64,000 nucleotides of DNA from Lotus japonicus (Eukaryota > Streptophyta > Magnoliopsida > Fabales > Fabaceae): positions 63,131,984 through 63,195,983 of the forward strand of contig NC_080046.1 of NCBI RefSeq assembly GCF_012489685.1. Direction: 5' to 3'. Of the stretch, positions 46,854-57,384 are shown in pieces; the stretch's first letter is position 1, and each line of letters opens with the position of its first letter. The notes beneath the pieces were generated by a model. It saw only the letters and a list, made by a program, of their open reading frames with translations. It was not told the origin of the DNA and made no database searches. A program made the translations under genes and the position numbers.

Positions 46854-47098
46854 TATTTGTTTGGCTTAAATGCATTTGTTGCCCCTGATGTATCGTCAAT
46901 GTGCAAAAGATAACCCGACTCTTTTTTTGTCGACGTTTGTACCCTCAATGTTTTGAGAAAGTATAGGGAATGCCCCTCCGTCAGATCGACGTTAAAAAAC
47001 TAACGGAGGGGCTGACGTGAATTTTCTTTTTTTATTTTTCTTTTATTTCCTCAGATGCCACGTCATTAAATGAAAATAAAAACCTTGAAAATTGGTTG

Positions 47099-47165
47099 GA
47101 GAGGTTCGAACCTAGGACCTTGTAATGGCAAAACACACACATTACCAATTGAGCTACATGGACAA
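47099..47165 (-). other. tRNA-like sequence in left arm of Mutator element
   Basis: On the minus strand it reads atgtagctcaattggtaat (A-box-like) and, about 40 nt later, aggttcgaacctc (B-box-like, close to GGTTCGANNCC). The D and T stems do not pair properly, so it is not a working tRNA gene. Confidence 0.65.
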
Positions 47166-48094
47166 TTGATATATTTGACAACATAATTTTATTTATTTCA
47201 TATATCTTCTTCATCTTCTTTCTTCTTCCCTTACCAATCAAGCTGTGCGAAACTGCTCCTGCATGCTCTGGCTTGTTCCTCTCATAAGCATCACCAATTG
47301 TTTGATCTTTATCTAAATAATACTTTGTTGTTTTGTTCTCATCGCTTTAAAACTTGTTTATAAATAACACTCAAGTAAAATTAACCCCTTCATCTCATCT
47401 CATATTTTGAAAATTCAGCATCTGCATTGAACTCAGGGGAAAGAATCAAAATCAAAGCTTCAGATCGAATGAACCAGAGCTTCATCCACACAAATCCAAG
47501 CCCAGAAATTTCATTCTACTTAAACCAGAGCTTCAGATCGAATGAAAAGGAGGGATTTTTTTATGGGTTTTGCATCAATAGGGGATTTAGAGAAGCAGGA
47601 CGTGATTGAAACTTGAACACCTTCCCCAATCAGCCAGGGTCCCAACAACACCTGAAATTCAAAAAAAAAAGAAGGAGATCGGAAGACCGAGAATGAGATG
47701 GGGAAGAAAAATGTAGAGAACGGAGGTGGTCGGAGTCGCGGGGGAGACGAATCTGGGTTGTTGTTGGCGGCGACGGTGTCGCTGGGTGGTGATTCGTTGG
47801 GCTGCGACAGTGGGTTGTTGTTGTTGAGAAGAAGGGGTTCCAGAGCTTTAGAGCCTCTGTTGTTGATGGTCTCTGTGGGAAAAAATTAACTCAGGTCGAA
47901 GAAGAGGAAGAACGAAGGAGAAGAGGAAGAACAAAAGGATGGGAGGAGAAGAAGAAGAACTAAGACAAAGAGGAAGAAGATTCTGGGTTGGGCCGTTGGG
48001 GTTAGGGATTGGTAAGGGAAGAAGATGAATGATGAGGAAGAAGATGAAGAAGATATATGAAATAAATAAAATGCTGTTGTCAAATATATCAATT

Positions 48095-48161
48095 GTCCAT
48101 GTAGCTCAATTGGTAATGTGTGTGTTTTGCCACTACAAGGTCCTGGGTTCGAACCTCTCCA
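48095..48161 (+). other. tRNA-like sequence in right arm of Mutator element
   Basis: Mirror of the left-arm block: gtagctcaattggtaatgtg followed by gggttcgaacctctcc. A-box and B-box spacing is tRNA-like, but stem complementarity is poor. It differs from the left copy by only a few bases. Confidence 0.65.
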
Positions 48162-48504
48162 ACAAATTTTCAAGGTTTTTATTTTCATTTAATGACGTGG
48201 CATCTGAGGAAATAAAAGAAAAATAAAAAAAGAAAATCCACGTCAGCCCCTCCGTTAGTTTTTTAACGTCGATCTGACGGAGGGGCATTCCCTATACTTT
48301 CTCAAAACATTGAGGGTACAAACGTCGACAAAAAAGAGTCGGGTTATCTTTTGCACATTGACGATACATCAGGGGCAACAAATGCATTTAAGCCTATTTG
48401 TTTCATTACAATTGCTAATTGCTCTTATCTTCTTGCACCTTCCTTCTATGATCATTAGTCTCTTATTCGTGTTTCATTTATTATCTCAACTAATGGAATT
48501 GTAA

Positions 48505-48780
48505 TTTAAAAATACATGAATATAATATAGCACTTATAACTTTACATGAGTTATTTTTAATTAACGTGACATAATTTCATTGATGTAATAGAAAATGATA
48601 TATCATTTAGGAACGAAAGATTTTAATCGTATGTTATAACATTTTTTGTCACTCTTCACATTGTCAACTTTAAGAAATACATGAATATAACACTTATAAC
48701 TTTTACATGGGTTATGATATATCATTTAGAGACGAAAGATTTTAATCGCATGTCATAACCCTTTTATATATGTCACCCTT
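48505..48780. repeat. imperfect tandem duplication
   Basis: Two neighbouring blocks share aaatacatgaatataa, cacttataac, tttacatg and atatatcattta, followed by cgaaagattttaatcg and catgttataac-like text. The first spans about 48505-48650 and the second about 48670-48770, with small deletions. It is non-coding. Confidence 0.7.
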
Positions 48781-49055
48781 CTGAGAGAACTCGTTGAGAA
48801 GGGGCATGAGCCAAGTATAAAGAAATTAATATCACCATTCTCTTCCAAAACTTTTCCCCTTTCAAACACACAGAAGTACTTAACTTCCTTCAGGCAATTA
48901 ATTGCTATTTTTTAAAACAATAAATGTTTAGAATTGGATAAAAAACACCTTATTCACCCCCTTACATTTCATCTTGTGTAGGGGACAGGCACATGCATAT
49001 ACTGATCGATATGTTATATTTGAAATATGGATCTCCATCTTCTTCTTAAATTTTA

Positions 49056-49135
49056 TAAAGTCATGTTTGATATCCACCTGCTGTACATGGCAAAGCATTC
49101 TTCTGGCTTGTTTAAAGTCATGTTTGATATCCACC
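49056..49135 (-). pseudogene. relic of a fourth SCPL copy (last exon only)
   Basis: On the minus strand the text [17 protein letters not shown] matches the C-terminal exon of the three SCPL genes, closest to copy 3 (ISNMTL). A second partial piece (aaagtcatgtttgatatccacc) follows at 49113-49135. The nearby words aatatggatctccatcttctt also occur at about 50024-50045 next to copy 3, so the relic comes from partial duplication of the copy-3 3' region. No other exon survives. Confidence 0.8.
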
Positions 49136-49419
49136 GACTAATTTAAATGTTTCACCTCTATAATTACTAGAAATAAAAGTATAGTTAATCCTATAAATAA
49201 TATATTATGCTTATAATGAGAAAAATGATACTTCATACTTCCATCATTCATGTTGTTCGTGAAAGCAATAAGGTCGTCGGTGCCTTGCTAGACAAGCTAC
49301 TCAAGATGCAAGCTCGTTGCGTTTTTGGAAGTGGGCCCACCTTCCAACTTGATTCAGTTGTTGTGACAAGATGTTCTTGTATAGTTTTATTCTTCTTTTA
49401 GCTTTTAAAAATAAAACTT

Positions 49420-49766
49420 TCAAAAAGAATGAACCTTAAAGTATCTTCTTTGCAAAAAAAAGTGCAGGGGACAACTCTGGCGGCTGTCTGCGGCGCGACG
49501 TGGATTTTAAGGCGACACGACACGAATTTCGAGTCAGCGGTGGAAGAGAAGGGTAGAACGGTTGCAATAGAAGGTTTGAAACCTAAACCTGATACCATGT
49601 AAGATATGATAACTCTCACACAAATTGTGTGTGAGGTAGACAATGTTCTTTATAATAGAAAAAGTACAAAATATGCTAAAGAACATTCTAAGGAATATTA
49701 CAGAATATGCTCATTAATAATAAATGAATATTCCGGAGAGGATATTATGCATATTTATCTCTAACG
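49420..49766 (-). mobile_element. copia-type LTR retrotransposon relic (LTR, primer site, start of interior)
   Basis: On the minus strand an LTR-like stretch (49766-49598) ends TCTTACA and is followed directly by TGGTATCAGG (49588-49597), the initiator-tRNA-Met primer-binding site. A short C-rich leader continues to about 49420. The expected TG start has become CG. No gag-pol or second LTR is present, so it is a truncated relic. Confidence 0.65.
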
Positions 49767-50058
49767 GAGTATTAGTGAAAAACTTCAATAGTTAAAATAA
49801 ATTATTTAACTTTGTGTAGCATAGCTCGTAAATATGAACTCTTTAATTAAGCATTTAGTCTATAGTTCCATCCATTGGCGGTAAGTATGTTGGTTGTGGG
49901 AATACATTAGAAAAAAACAAATTATTTAATAAATAATTGTATATTCGAAAAATTGATTGAGAGACAAAAACAATAGAAAAAAAAGAAAGAGTTTTCTCTG
50001 AAACGAAGAGAACCCAAACCAGAAATATGGATCTCCATCTTGTTCTTAGAAAAATTAA

Positions 50059-51714
50059 GGCTTAAACCTCATATTAGTCCCTGTCTTTGTGTCGCCGTCT
50101 GAACTAGGTCCCTGATCGGAAAAATTTGTGGAATCAATCCCTATCTTTCAAAAACGTATGGAGCCAGTCCTCGCCGGAGCCCAGAGCTCCGGCGAGTAAT
50201 GACATGGCTTGCTGATTGTGCTAATGAGGCTTACGTGGATTTAAAATATAAAAATAAAATTACATATCAGAAAATTAAAAATGCAAATTACCCCAACTTA
50301 ATTAATTAAAGGCTTAATTAAATCAAACTTATTAATTAAAAAATAAAAATCACAAAAAAACTTTTCAGAAAAACAAACTCTCTACCCTCTTCATCATCAT
50401 CTTCTACAATCTTCATCAATTCTTTTCAAAAAAGAGACTTTCTCCATCTTCTCATCTTCCTCCCTCTCCCACCATACAAACCCACCCCCACCCTCAACCG
50501 AACCCCCAACCCTCACCCTCCACCAAACCCCCAACCCTCACCCTAACCGAAACCCAAACCTCCCACTCCCCACCCTTAACCTCAACCCCACCACCAATCG
50601 AAACCCCAACCCTAATCCAACACCAGAAAGGGGAGAAGAAAGAAAGAAACAACCCAAGGAAAAGAAGCTTGAGTTCGGTTCTGAAAATCTGGGTTCGGAT
50701 CCGAAATTTTGGGTTTGAGTCAAAGTTTATGAGAGAAGGAGAAGGAGAAGAGGGTGAGAGAGGAACATAGAACGAGATTCACAATAGTTTATTCGTTATG
50801 GATCTGAGTTTTGATCTGAGAAGAAGGAGAAGAGAGTTTGGATCTGAGTTTCATCTTCCATGGTTTCTTCGACCTCGCACCAACACCAGAGACCTCCGAA
50901 GCCATTCATTTTCCTCTCTCAGATTGAAGCAGATGAAGCAGAAATTTGGGTTTGGGGTTTCTGGATTCTGGGTTAGGGTTTTGGATTTGGGGTTTCTAGG
51001 TTGAAATTAAAGGGGAGATTATATGGAAAGGGATTTGGGGTTTCTTGGTTGAAATCCCTCTTCAATTGGTGTTGATGGTCGTCCTTGCTTGTCAGGTACT
51101 GTGCTTGCTGTAGTTTCCTGTTCGGTTGGGTTCTGAAAGCATTAATTGCTGTGTATCTTGCTCGGCCAAATTTCCTGGGATTCCTATGGGGTAAATGAAT
51201 TAATCTTTGAGAGGTTCATTATTTGCTGTGTATCTTGCTGGGCCAAAATTCCTTGTTTGCGTGAAGTAAATGGTCTAGAGATGTTGCATTTTGTATGGAT
51301 ACTAACAAGAATTTCTGGAATTTTTTCCTTCTTGGAGGAAGAAGATGATAGGTATTCTGGAATTCTGGAGTTGTATGATGAAGATGTACCATAATTAAGG
51401 TTTTGTAATAGGTTTTTTGTTTTGTTTCTTAAATTAAGGATTAAGTTGTTGTAATTAATACTTATTTTTAAATTATATTTGGATTTTTTATATATTTTTA
51501 ATTAATAATTAAATTTTTTTATTTTTTAAAAAATCCACGTAAGCCACATTAACACAGTCAGCATGCTACCTCATCACTCGCCGGAGCCCAGAGCTCCGGC
51601 GAGGACTGGCTCCATACGTTTTTGAAAGATAGGGATTGATTCCACAAATTTTTCCGATCAGGGATCTAGTTCAGACGGCGACACAAAGACAGGGACTAAT
51701 ATGAGGTTTAAGCC
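50059..51714. mobile_element. 1.66-kb Mutator-type foldback element
   Basis: Inverted arms of about 185 bp start ggcttaaacctcatattag and mirror exactly at the right end. They include an internal palindrome cgccggagcccagagctccggcg in each arm. Flanks are a perfect 9-bp duplication AAAAATTAA (50050-50058, 51715-51723). The interior is C-rich then G-rich low-complexity sequence without transposase. It shares the terminal ggcttaaa with the element at 46863 but not the arm sequence. It is inserted 167 bp beyond the 3' end of SCPL copy 3. Confidence 0.9.
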
Positions 51715-51880
51715 AAAAATTAACACATTAAGTAAGGAAATGCAGCTATTTATTAGGTGAATAGTTTTTTTTGATAGACAATCAATTTATTAGGTGAATA
51801 GTATACACAGTGATGGTTATGGAAATGGATACAAATTTTACTCCGTGGCAAGTTTGGTGATGAACTTCTTTGGTTGTGTC

Positions 51881-54800
51881 CTACAAAGTCATGTTTGATA
51901 TCCACCTACTGTACATGACAAAGCATTCTTCTGGCTTGTATTCAGGAACCGTGTGGCCTCCACCCTGAAATCACATAAATAATTTCATTCTCAGTGCATG
52001 CACTTTTAAAAGATATAATTTCTCCATTCAATGGAGAGTTCTTGAGCCTCAAGTCCTCAACTAATTACAACTGAAATTTTGTAGCAAGTTTAGTCTATAT
52101 CAAAGATATATAGGTGGACTCAACTATTGAAATGAATTACCTTCACGGTTGCAAATGTCATCCGATTAGAGTAAGTTCTTGTGAATCTACTTGCACAAAA
52201 TTAAAACATACAGTAAGTACATAATTTAATAAGATTTTCAAATTAATTGAACACATAACCACATATAACTAACAATTAGTAAAAATTAAAGAATACCCTG
52301 CTACTTGACCATTTGCATGCCATGGCCTCCAATCATTCACAATAGAGTAGTTTAAATATCGTATCCACGCTTGAGTCGCCAAAAATGGAACAACCATGTC
52401 ATGGTCGCCACTGTGAGCAACACATACAGTCTATTTGTTATATGTGAAATTCAAACTAATTCATATCTATATAGAGAAAGAATGTTGACCTATATATCAG
52501 GGAACGATAGCCTTTTTTGCTCAGATTTACATGATACTCAAAACTACTATTGATTTCCTTCTTGTAAGGTACATTGAAGCTACAACGATGCCATTTCCCA
52601 ATACTTCCCTGCAGTACATGCAGCCAAGCTTAATGTTACATTTGTATTGCTAATAATTGGACAAAATAACACTCACATGGATCAATTATACCTTACGTAT
52701 GTGTAGTGCTTTGCGAACATTATCATCATTGGCCCAATAATCACCAAGGAAGTATACATAATTCTAGTGGTGGAAAGGAGATAAACATAAAGTTAACACA
52801 ACAACACTGAAGACTAGAGGAGATAGTTAATTTAAAAATGGAATATGATGAAACAGGTTAAGATTCTGATTGCATGAATGTATTGATAATAAGCATTGAG
52901 TAAACATCTCTGGTTTCAATAACGTGTGAATATTACCCGACAATATAAGGGTGAAAATTTGAGACTAGTATTGATGAACTTTGTTGGATATTTATTAATT
53001 AGATATTTCCTCCAAGAAACTACATCATCAATAATCCAATCCCAATCACATGCCGGGTCCAAAATATAGAATTGATCAAGTCCTGATGTAACCTGTGGAA
53101 ATGGAAGAATGGTTGATCTTGTGATTAACATGAAATAAAAAATCGATTAGAAGGATAGAAGGGGCAGCAATAATATGGATGCATATATACCTCCATGAAT
53201 GAGTTCACATCTCTGGGGTCTACATTTACATATTCCCGCTTACAGTTTTTTTGTAGTGACTGTTCGATGAAATAAAAAATATATATATTTTAGAATTATA
53301 CTTTTATTTATATAATAATTTTTTCAAGAATGGAGGAATTATAATAAAATTACCTCATATAATTCATCAGAAATAAGTCCCATTCCATGAGAAAAGGGGA
53401 TTCGGTAGTTTGTATCCCTTTCAGTTGTATAGGCATTCCAGAGGAGGTAACCCTGGACAAATGAACATGTTATAATCAACTTGGAAGAAATTCTATGTAT
53501 AATGCTATGACCATATACAATTTGGGCGAGAAGTATCTTTCATAATTTTGCAACATAACATTTCTCATCAATTGTCCAGAATATTTGACATTTTTACCCA
53601 TATGGTGTAATTTAGCAGATGTATTATCAAATTGGAGCAACTTTTTTTTTATTTACAAGTTTAGTGCATATCGTCAAATCCAATGAGATTGGCGACATCG
53701 TTTTCTTTTCTTCTGTGAAATCCCCACTTCCATTGGGGATACTCATTTTTTTTCTTCACTTTCCTACCATTTTTACGACGGAAACTTAAACCGTCACAAA
53801 ATCCTAATGAATAATAAAAAAGAAATAGCGATGGAATGTGGAGAAAGAAGATATCCGCCGCAAAGTAATTAGTGACAATATGTTTTGCGACGGAAGTTTG
53901 TCCGTCACAAAATCCTTGTGAATAGAATACGATTTAGCGATGGAATGTTGAGATTGAAATCGTCACAAAGTAATTAGTGACAGAGAATTGTTTGTGACAG
54001 AAAACTTCTTTCTCCACATTCCGTCGCTATTTCATTTTCTTTTATTGACTAGGATTTTGTGGCGGATTAAGTATTTTTTTAAAGCAAAATAATATATAAA
54101 TATATAAAAAGTGTTGAGAAACAACCCCTCTCAACATGGATAAAATAACTTAGCAACATAAATCGGCAAAAACCTACGCTATAGCAAAAGCCTTGAATAA
54201 CCCCTAAGAGCACCAAACCTTGTGGCAGATTATGTTTCTGTCACAAAATGTCATAATTGTTTTTTAAAAATTGAGCATCGCCAATGGAAGTGGCGATTTT
54301 GGAGAAAAAAAAAGTGATATCGCCAATGTCATTGGTGATTTACGCTAAACTTGTAAATAAAAAAAGTTACTCTACTTTACTTTGTAATAAACCTTCTAAA
54401 TCACACTATATAGGTAAAAAAAAGTCAATCAAAATTCTCTTATATAATTTCATTTTGCTATGTTAATTTGTACAAATGATCTTATTTCCTCGTTTAAACC
54501 CCTCTCATTTGATATATATATTTTGTAAGTGTTTCATACATACATTATAATATTATACCGCTAATTAAAAGAAAATATTCCCAACATAAGAGAGACAGAG
54601 AGACTCTTAAGTTACGAACCTGGAGATTTATCCATGGTTGGAGGCCCTTTTCATTTCCTAAAAACAAGAGAATTTATGATTGTATGTTTGTGCATGCTTA
54701 CAAAAAGTGATTACAAGGTTGCATGAAAATTAATGTTATTTGATTTTAAGTTTTATGCTTGTTTACAAATGTAAATTAATTAGTTATTTTTCTTTAAGAA

Positions 54801-56190
54801 AATAATTTTAGATCATTGGGACATGAAAATGTGAAAGTACATTTTTCATATAAAATTATCTTAAACAACACTACACAAAATTATACATTAAGCGCTCTGG
54901 CTCACATCAGCTCTTGGTACGTTGTTATTATGTTCTTCGCTTCACACACACATATATATATAATTTTCCGGACTGTTTTCTCTCTTTGAATTGGAGAAGG
55001 AGACTACCTACCTTGTGAAATTTCTTGAACAATTACTGGAATAGGAATGCCAGAGTAGGAATCACCACCAATATAAACTTCATTTGACAGAAATTCTGGA
55101 TGATCAATCAACCACTGTAAAGCTTTAAACATTACAACTATTGCATTTGGACTGATATAACAGTTACAAACTAACAAATTAACAAGGAAAAGTGATTATT
55201 GTAAAATAAAAGCAATTTAATTTGGGTGAATACCTTCCTAAGAAATTGATGTGTTTGGCGAACTAGTAACCAGTCGCCTCGTTGAGAAGCGGACTTTGTT
55301 TTAGCATAAGTGAAACCCGTGGAAACTGGTAAATCTACAAAAATAATGCTACTAACCTACCACGAAAAATCATGATGCTCAATACTAGTAAATAATTAAG
55401 TATCAGAATTGGCGAGTAAAAAGATCTAAAATGACTTGATCAAATAAGTATAACAAATTCCAATATATCTATCTCAGCCAACAAAAATGTGGATTTATAA
55501 CCCCACCACACCTTTGTCCATGAGTGTGGATTGAGGACCAAATTAGGCCGGCTACCATTATATTCTTCTTTTTTAATTGCAAATGGACCTGCAACACCCA
55601 AATAGAATTAATAAACATCCTCCCACTTGGGAGTTCAAGTCCTTCTACAATAATCGCAATCACTTTCAATTTTTGGTTAATGTCACAAGTGAAGTGCCAC
55701 TAAAATCACTTTTTTTAAGTTTTTTGAATTCTCAATATAGAATCCTCACACAGTCACACTTCTAGTATATACCTAATAAATAAAACTATCCAAAAATTAA
55801 ATAAAAGAAAAAGAAAGTTGGCATTACCAATTTCAAACATAAGAACATTCAAACAAGAGCAACCAGGACCACCGGTTAGCCAAAGCATGAGAGGATCCTC
55901 CTTTGGGTTGTTTTCTGACTCAATGAAGTAGTAAAAAGCCTGCACATTCTTTCCTTCACCCACTCCCACATACCTTGATCCTCCATTGATTTGATTAAAA
56001 AAAAACAGATTAAGTGTAAGCATAAAACTGACCCGGTTTCAAGCACAAAAGGAAGGGGTCCCTCAAATCCAGGAAGGAATTGCACTATTTTGCCACAAGT
56101 TGAAAGCTCAAAACAAGTGTGGAATAATAAAAGAAGGGGAAGTTGAATGAATCCTGAATAACTATAACAACTTGAACCCAACCTTCTCAT
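51881..56190 (-). CDS. serine carboxypeptidase-like protein, copy 3 (intact, diverged)
   Basis: A class I SCPL enzyme with the same exon order as copies 1 and 2. Exon 1 is 56190-56033, the stop is at 51881-51883, and no frame break is visible. The start MRRLGSSC was chosen by alignment with the other copies; an in-frame ATG at 56265 is upstream. A signal peptide (LPLLLLF) precedes [19 protein letters not shown]. The catalytic motifs [22 protein letters not shown] and [15 protein letters not shown] are kept. Differences are [11 protein letters not shown] for [11 protein letters not shown] beside the oxyanion region, GYLLWN for GYLLGN, and about 11 fewer residues in exon 8. These suggest a different substrate. 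Intron 6 holds an inverted-repeat element, and a Tat retrotransposon lies just upstream. Confidence 0.9.
53632..54375. mobile_element. inverted-repeat (foldback) element in intron 6 of SCPL copy 3
   Basis: The left end ggagcaactttttttttatt with acaagtttagtgcat pairs with a right end whose complement reads gagtaactttttttattt and acaagtttagcgtaa. Both then share ccaatga, attggcga and cacttccattgg blocks. Subterminal repeats of the type ccgtcacaaaatcct and gcgatggaatgt recur inside. The element is absent from copies 1 and 2. Superfamily is uncertain; a target duplication was not found. Confidence 0.65.
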
Positions 56191-56327
56191 TTCTAATGCA
56201 ATGTATGTCCCCTGACTCTGTGGAAGTATGAGATTTGGACTATAATTAACCTGTTTTTGAAGCACTTAGGATTATATATAATAGCAATGGGATAAATGTG
56301 TCTTACACAAAATTAATGACAGAGCAA

Positions 56328-57384
56328 ATGTAATGTCCCTGTTCTGTACTAGGGCAAGCTTATGTAAGAGAAAGACAAAAAGTAAACCCTAGCAGAGCAC
56401 TAAAATAGCAAAACTACCATAAAAGGAATATTCTCATTAATGCTGAAAAAGTTGGTTTCGTACAAGTGGATGACCTCCCCTTTTATAGAGGGGGTGGTCA
56501 TGATATGGATCTTTCCTATATTTGGGCCTGACAATCAGGGCCCAAATCCCCGTACACATAAGACAAATCCAAAGGAATCTTCCAGCTGGCCTGTGGATCC
56601 ATCACCTAAGGGAGGGCAATGAAGCTCGTCATGTTGCCTTTCCCGCCTTGGCTATCGTCAATGGTTTATTGTTCATTTTGGGCGGGACATAATCTTCTTT
56701 ATGTCCCGCCCAGTCCACATGCCCCCAAGACATGAGACTCGAGTAAAGAGTTGAAATGTCTTCATCATGTTACCTAGTAGTTCGCCTCTATTGTTTATTC
56801 GTTCATCGCCATTTTACCTTCGTTGTTACATCGCCATTTTCACGCTTCGCCACCTTTGTTGCCGTTTCAAAGATATGTCGCCATTAATCATAACCGTCAA
56901 CCACGTCTTTTCAACTGACGCACGTATCCTTATTTTCCGGGATTTCGTCATCAAAATGCAATCTTCAGTTGCGCGTCTCGAGGAGTAATGTCTTTTCGCT
57001 TCCTAACTTTTCGAATTTCAAATCCCACGATCCCACGATCTTCCCCCACTCATTCTCTCTCTTCCTTTCTCTCTATAAAATCCCCTTTTCACTTTTCATT
57101 TTTCACTTTCTTAAAACTTTTGCTCTGAAAACCCTTTTCACCGCAGCTTTCATTCTCTTCTTTGAACTCCGGTGAACCTTTTCTTCCTCCGGCCGTCGTC
57201 ATTGCGCGGTGCTCCCCTATCGCCGACGTTCTCCTTTCTCAAATTCACGGTTCTCCCTCTGGTTAGTTTTTCTCTTTCTTGAGACTCTTCGTTTACTTCT
57301 TTTTTCTCTGACTCTGTTCATCTTCTTTCTTCTTTTAACTCTGTTCATCTTCTTTTTACTTTTAACTCTGTTCATCTTCTTTTT
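56328..57384 (-). repeat. probable 3' LTR region of the Tat element
   Basis: A non-coding region downstream of pol and the antisense gene. It contains a 13-bp perfect hairpin (56680-56711), a TATAAAA-like box on the plus strand at about 57075, and three tandem copies of ctctgttcatcttcttt at 57310-57385. On the minus strand these read as purine-rich AAAGAAGA directly before TGAACAGAG, as a polypurine tract and LTR start would. The exact LTR limits cannot be fixed without the 5' copy. Confidence 0.45.
56680..56711. other. 13-bp perfect hairpin
   Basis: Arms GGGCGGGACATAA and TTATGTCCCGCCC are separated by tcttct. Located in the presumed LTR, it could serve as a terminator-like or packaging structure, but no function is shown. 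Confidence 0.7.

Larger units (their letters stand above)
46863..48394. mobile_element. 1.53-kb Mutator-type foldback element
   Basis: Near-perfect inverted arms of about 360 bp start ggcttaaatgcatttgttgc and end with the complement. They are flanked by a perfect 9-bp target duplication TATTTGTTT (46854-46862, 48395-48403). Arm identity is very high, so the insertion is young or the arms are gene-converted. Each arm carries a tRNA-like block. The interior (47240-48010) is low-complexity, with short duplicated text (gagcttcagatcgaatgaa) and no transposase. Confidence 0.9.

Noticed and set aside
47698..47889. Captured gene fragment inside the 46.9-48.4 kb Mutator element
   Set aside because: The 63-codon frame is low-complexity (Gly/Leu-rich repeats) and matches no host family that I recognise.
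47099..48161. Genuine tRNA genes in the Mutator arms
   Set aside because: The A- and B-box-like motifs are present, but the D and T stems do not pair and no acceptor stem is visible.
50798..51394. Genes inside the 50.1-51.7 kb Mutator element
   Set aside because: The short frames are composed of simple G/T- and GA-rich text with no domains, and they lie wholly within the element.
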